Shown here in pieces: positions 60,399 through 64,000 of a DNA stretch of 64,000 bases (the first letter of the stretch is position 1; each line of letters starts with the position of its first letter). The DNA comes from Pyrinomonadaceae bacterium (GTDB taxonomy: Bacteria > Acidobacteriota > Blastocatellia > Pyrinomonadales > Pyrinomonadaceae). The stretch is taken from NCBI GenBank assembly GCA_025054715.1, contig JANWYH010000007.1:1-64000 (forward strand), given 5' to 3'. The position numbers were made by a program, and so were the translations under genes. Below the pieces are notes generated by a model. It was not told the origin of the DNA, did no database searches, and saw only the letters and a program-made list of their open reading frames with translations.

Positions 60399-61492
60399 TG
60401 ATTGCGGATAATGGCTGTATATTCTATTCTACGATTTTGGAATCTTCCATCTTCTGTATCGTTTGAGGCTTTCGGTTTGGTTTCGCCATAGCCTCTTGTT
60501 TCAAGCATATCGGGATTTACCCCGAAGCTTACAAGAGCATCTCGGACAGCTTTAGCTCGATTTTCTGATAGTTTCAAGTTTGAAAGATCATTGCCGACAT
60601 TGTCCGTGTGACCGCCAACTTCGATTTTTACGTTTGGAGGAAGCTTTTTAATATACCCAGCAGCTTTTTCAAGGAATTTCATGTCTTGAGGTTTGATGTC
60701 ATACTTTCCGCTATCAAAATTTACGATGTATAGATTCATGGCCCTTAACAATTCTTCTATTGAGAACTTGTCTCCGAGACGGTCCAGAGCTTCGTTTGCG
60801 CATCTTGCTGCTTTTTCGAATTCGCCTTTTCTTATGTTTGCGCATTCATCGTCTTTTGGTTGATTTTGTATAGCTGCTCTAAACTTGAGAGTTGCTTTTA
60901 TTTGCTCGCCGTCATTACCTCTTATAATCTCTGTGTCATATAAGTAATTTGGGTTTTTGACCTCTACTCTATATTCACCTGCTTTAAGACCGAGCAGTCT
61001 TATTGAGCCGTCAGAAGATGAGATGCCCCATCGGATGCCGTTAACGAATACGTCGCTATTTGGGTGAGCACCTACAAGTATAATGTCAAAGCCATATTTT
61101 TTTGAAAAAAGTAGATAAGAAACTATCAGCACTCCAGAAAGAAGAAGGAAAATGGCTACTATCATCGCATAAAGGATTGAATTCGATACTTTGCTTTCTT
61201 TTGTTTCTTCCTTCGTAGAAGGAAGAGTGGCGGATTTTTGAACTTTTGTTGGTGATGTCTTTCTGGGTGTTTCCTCACGGTAGTTGGGTAGGACGTATGC
61301 TTTGGTTTTATCTATTTCATCAGAGAAGTCTTTTTCGAAGTCGGTTCTGACTTGTGGTTGATTAACGTAATAGCTGGTCTTTTCCCATTCACTTTCGTAG
61401 CTTGATCTTCTATTTTCGAGCTCTGATCGATCGATAAAGGGAGTTGTTTTTGATATGTCGTCAAAGTCGTCGGGTTTTCTTGGGCTACTCAT
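60395..61492 (-). CDS. Membrane-anchored PEGA and OmpA-like protein
   Basis: A 365-residue bitopic protein without a cleavable signal. A hydrophilic cytoplasmic region (1-100, rich in Ser/Thr/Arg, with DKTKAYVLP and DISKTTPFIDRS) precedes one membrane span (about 105-130). Outside lie a PEGA-like domain (VFVNGIRWGISSSDGSIRLLG, LKAGEYRVEV) and an OmpA-like peptidoglycan-binding domain (about 265-360) with KIEVGGHTDNVGNDLSN, LSENRAKAVRDALVSFG and RGYGETKP. So it tethers the inner membrane to the cell wall. The N-terminal Thr-containing repeats could be kinase or FHA targets (inference). Confidence 0.85.
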   Translation of the reverse strand: MSSPRKPDDFDDISKTTPFIDRSELENRRSSYESEWEKTSYYVNQPQVRTDFEKDFSDEIDKTKAYVLPNYREETPRKTSPTKVQKSATLPSTKEETKESKVSNSILYAMIVAIFLLLSGVLIVSYLLFSKKYGFDIILVGAHPNSDVFVNGIRWGISSSDGSIRLLGLKAGEYRVEVKNPNYLYDTEIIRGNDGEQIKATLKFRAAIQNQPKDDECANIRKGEFEKAARCANEALDRLGDKFSIEELLRAMNLYIVNFDSGKYDIKPQDMKFLEKAAGYIKKLPPNVKIEVGGHTDNVGNDLSNLKLSENRAKAVRDALVSFGVNPDMLETRGYGETKPKASNDTEDGRFQNRRIEYTAIIRNQ

Positions 61493-61627
61493 TTTATTTT
61501 CTCCTTATCGCTTTCAGAGTAAACCAAATCGGGTAAGAAAGCAAGGTTTATAGCAAGTAGTAAACAGTTTTCAGCTTACTTTGTTCGGATTAAGACTTCT
61601 TGAGGGATAATTGTTAAAATCAGATCT

Positions 61628-63886
61628 ATGAGTGAACAAAAGAAGGCTTGTCTTGTTGCTACGTATCCGCCGCGGGCGTGCGGTATTGCTACTTTTACAG
61701 CAGATTTAAGAAGTGCTTTGAAGGAGAATGGTCGAGAAGCAGTTGTGATAGCTATTACAAATGATGTTGATAGTTTCGATTATTCGCAGGAAGTTGTGTT
61801 TGAAATTAAGCAGAACAAAATAGATGACTATAGGTTAGCAGCTGAATACATAAATTTCTCGGGCGTAGATGTGGTTTGCTTGCAGCATGAATTCGGAATA
61901 TTTGGTGGAAACTATGGGCGGTATGTGACTGAGTTGCTTCTGAACTTGCAAAAACCAGTAGTAACTACTCTGCATACGGTTTTAAGTGAGCCGACTCAAG
62001 GTTTGAAGGAAACTCTATTGCGTGTGGCAGATGTCTCGGAACACCTTGTTGTTCTAAGTCAGAAAGCTGTGAGTATTTTGAAGGAAGTTTATGGAATATC
62101 GGAAAACAAGATAAGCATGATACATCATGGAGTGCCTGATACAGCTTTTGTTGATCCTAACTTTTACAAGGATAAATTCAAGGTTGAGGGAAGATTCGTT
62201 ATTCTGACTTTTGGTTTGATAAGCCGCAACAAAGGTATAGAGTTTATGTTGGAGGCTTTACCACCGGTTGTAAAGCGACATCCTGAAGTTGTTTACATTG
62301 TTTTGGGAGCGACGCATCCTGAAGTTAAAAGGCGAGAAGGTGAGGAATATAGGATTTGGTTGAAAAGAAAGGTTAGGGAGTTGGGTCTTGAATCTAACGT
62401 TATATTCTACGATAGATACGTTGATTTTGACGAGCTTTGTGAATTCATAGGAGCTTGTGATATTTATGTAACGCCCTATCAATCAAGAGAACAGATCGTA
62501 AGCGGAACACTTGCTTACGCCGTGGGAATGGGAAAAGCCGTAGTTTCAACACCTTATTTTTATGCTGAAGAGATACTTTCAGATGGTAGAGGTCGTTTAG
62601 TTGACTTTGGCGATGTTAAGGGCTTATCTGATACTTTAATTACCTTGATTGAGAATCATGCACTTAGGCATCGGATTAGAAAGCGTGCCTATGAATTTGG
62701 AAGGCAGATGGTATGGTGCAATGTCGGAAAAGCATATGCAGAACTTTTTAATCGTATAACCGCAGGAAAGCAGAAAAAAGTAAGCCTATACCAAACTAGA
62801 GGTAAGACCGTTTTTGTTGGTGAAACACCTGAGGCGAAGCTTGACCATATGATTCACTTAACTGATGATACTGGTATTTTTCAACATGCTACCTATGGAG
62901 TACCTGATAGAAGATTTGGATACACGACCGATGATGCTGCTAGAGGTCTGGTAGTAGCTTTGAGTTATTATCAGCAGTTTAGGGATGAAAGGGCTATAGA
63001 CCTCGCTAGATGTTATTTGAGCTTTGTTCAATATGCACAGATGCCCGATGGTAGATTTCACAATTTTATGGACTACTCGAGGCGGTTTATTGATGATTGT
63101 GGAAGTGAGGACACTATTGGACGTGTACTTTGGGGCTTAGGTTCTGTAGTGGCATTTTCGCCCGACGAGAAGATGCAAGTTCTGGCGAAAGATATTTTTG
63201 AGCGAACGATTGAAAAGCTAGACCTAAATTATCCGCGAGCCATGGCTTATGCTATGTGTGGCTTTTACAATTTTCTTCAAAAGTATGAAGGAGCCATAGC
63301 AGTTAGACGTTTGGTAAGTGAAATAGCTGATGTACTTGCAGAGATCTACCAGAAAAGCTATTCGGATGATTGGAGGTGGTTTGGAGAAGAAATTACATAT
63401 GCTAATGCTAAACTTCCACAAGCAATGCTTCTAGCTTATCAGGTAACTGAGGAGGAAAGGTTCAAACATATAGGTTTAAGTTCGTTGAATTTTTTGATAG
63501 AGCAGACTTATCGGAATGGCTACTTCGATTTTGTGGGAAATCAAGGTTGGTATAGGCGTAATGGTCAGAGAGCAATTTTTGGGCAACAACCAATCGAAGC
63601 GGGTTATACTGTAGAAGTTTGTTCGCTTGCTTATGAAATCACAGGTGAGAATTCGTATTTAGAGATGGCTAGAGCAGCTGTAGAATGGTTTTTAGGTAGG
63701 AATCGGTTAGGTGCTAGGCTTTATGATTTTCGCACTGGCGCTTGTGCTGATGGGCTTGATGCTCACGGTGTCAGCATGAATCAAGGAGCAGAATCAGTGA
63801 TTTGTTGTCTTTTGGGTTTGCTCGTTGCTTCTAAACAAAAAGAGCGACGGAGTGAAGAGTTTGAGGCCGTTTATACAACACTTTGA
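61628..63886 (+). CDS. GT4-like glycosyltransferase fused to an alpha/alpha-toroid domain
   Basis: 752 residues. Residues 1-390 are a GT-B glycosyltransferase (TYPPRACGIATFTADLRSAL, VVCLQHEFGIFGGNYGRYV, ILTFGLISRNKGIEFMLEAL, YVTPYQSREQIVSGTLAYA). Residues about 405-745 resemble a six-hairpin glycoside-binding or hydrolase toroid (DRRFGYTTDDAARGLVVAL, SEDTIGRVLWGLGS, AEWFLGRNRLG-like end). The next gene starts GH130, and this GT-toroid/GH130 pair is recurrent in several phyla, presumably acting on a mannose-containing glycan or storage oligosaccharide (inference). TAAAAT (61615-61620) lies 7 bases before the ATG; no Shine-Dalgarno. Confidence 0.87.
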   Translation: MSEQKKACLVATYPPRACGIATFTADLRSALKENGREAVVIAITNDVDSFDYSQEVVFEIKQNKIDDYRLAAEYINFSGVDVVCLQHEFGIFGGNYGRYVTELLLNLQKPVVTTLHTVLSEPTQGLKETLLRVADVSEHLVVLSQKAVSILKEVYGISENKISMIHHGVPDTAFVDPNFYKDKFKVEGRFVILTFGLISRNKGIEFMLEALPPVVKRHPEVVYIVLGATHPEVKRREGEEYRIWLKRKVRELGLESNVIFYDRYVDFDELCEFIGACDIYVTPYQSREQIVSGTLAYAVGMGKAVVSTPYFYAEEILSDGRGRLVDFGDVKGLSDTLITLIENHALRHRIRKRAYEFGRQMVWCNVGKAYAELFNRITAGKQKKVSLYQTRGKTVFVGETPEAKLDHMIHLTDDTGIFQHATYGVPDRRFGYTTDDAARGLVVALSYYQQFRDERAIDLARCYLSFVQYAQMPDGRFHNFMDYSRRFIDDCGSEDTIGRVLWGLGSVVAFSPDEKMQVLAKDIFERTIEKLDLNYPRAMAYAMCGFYNFLQKYEGAIAVRRLVSEIADVLAEIYQKSYSDDWRWFGEEITYANAKLPQAMLLAYQVTEEERFKHIGLSSLNFLIEQTYRNGYFDFVGNQGWYRRNGQRAIFGQQPIEAGYTVEVCSLAYEITGENSYLEMARAAVEWFLGRNRLGARLYDFRTGACADGLDAHGVSMNQGAESVICCLLGLLVASKQKERRSEEFEAVYTTL

Positions 63887-63911
63887 GAATTGGTAAAATC
63901 TGAAGCTTGGT

Positions 63912-64000
63912 ATGGGTAAAAACAGCTTTTTTAAGGAACTTTTTCATCGCTATCAAGGAAATCCAATATTGACCGCTGCTGATTGGACGTATCCTGCGAA
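63912..64000 (+). CDS. GH130 mannoside phosphorylase, N-terminus (partial)
   Basis: The window ends 29 codons into this gene. ATG 63912 begins MGKNSFFKELFHRYQGNPIL and continues TAADWTYPA. The R-(Y/H)-x-GNP-(I/V)-L-x-x-x-D-W-P/T-Y-x-A opening is the standard start of GH130 beta-1,4-mannooligosaccharide phosphorylases. It lies 25 bases after the GT-toroid gene. Confidence 0.8.
   Translation, partial: MGKNSFFKELFHRYQGNPILTAADWTYPA

Overview
ORGANISM. The window (about 40 % GC by eye) reads as chromosomal DNA of a Gram-negative-type bacterium, most likely an Acidobacteriota of the Blastocatellia type. This is inference. It rests on three large secreted proteins ending in the same FG-GAP/VCBS-like repeat (core FDGDGKTD-AVFRPS-G-WY), on small secreted proteins typical of that phylum, and on a glycosyltransferase-toroid protein paired with GH130. 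No insertion sequence, prophage, integrase, CRISPR array or rRNA was seen. Genes are dense, and several convergent pairs overlap at their 3' ends.

LAYOUT. 1-220: tail of an Eco57I-type restriction-modification protein and a dead OLD-nuclease N-terminus, probably the edge of a decayed defence island. 221-6863: phosphofructokinase (minus), two secreted FG-GAP proteins, an FHA-PrsW membrane protease. 6866-8712 (minus): aromatic operon chorismate mutase - prephenate dehydratase-like - DAHP synthase behind a Phe-rich leader peptide and terminator/antiterminator. 8751-14960: NHL/M23-like lipoprotein, Fmt, a DASS transporter, PilZ, a GCS2-type ligase. 14962-19949 (minus): GATase-like protein and the stress cluster hsp20-clpB-grpE. 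20009-22929: nucleoside ABC permeases and purine nucleoside phosphorylase. 22938-28566: cell-surface polysaccharide genes (GT4, a WecA/FlaA1-like fusion, TPR protein, O-antigen ligase). 28521-38301: phosphoesterase, tRNA-Arg(CCG), SpoU methyltransferase, M3 oligopeptidase, MetRS, TatD, FkbM methyltransferase, polyprenyl synthase, HARE-HTH protein. 38284-41159 (minus): FHA/lysozyme-fold protein and cystathionine beta-synthase. 41275-46439: S41 protease, LolA-like protein, Tmk, HolB, DUF2752, IspG (minus). 46525-51647: two conserved unknowns, RlmD-type methyltransferase, EEP phosphatase, a probable structured RNA, a small beta protein, NAD kinase. 51651-56946: giant FG-GAP protein and sigma-54. 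57045-64000: MoxR-DUF58, DUF2520, PEGA-OmpA, GT-toroid, start of GH130.

HIGHLIGHTS. (1) A complete pheA-style attenuator on the minus strand at 8532-8712: TTTACA-N17-TATAAT promoter, a 28-codon leader peptide with six Phe plus Trp and Tyr in ten codons, a perfect 12-bp antiterminator, an 11-bp anti-antiterminator and a 10-bp terminator with six U, directly before chorismate mutase. (2) A 300-nt non-coding stretch at about 50126-50465 that folds by eye into consecutive long helices and matches no RNA family I know. (3) A recurrent layout in which a -10 box lies 7-9 nt before a start codon without Shine-Dalgarno, which points to leaderless mRNAs. (4) Unusual fusions and likely pseudoenzymes: FHA-PrsW, FHA-TM-inactive transglycosylase, WecA fused to a truncated FlaA1-like module, and a prephenate dehydratase with a rebuilt active site.

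LIMITS. All family calls come from motif recognition by eye; no database search or folding program was run. Start codons were chosen from Shine-Dalgarno or promoter spacing where visible and are flagged when uncertain.
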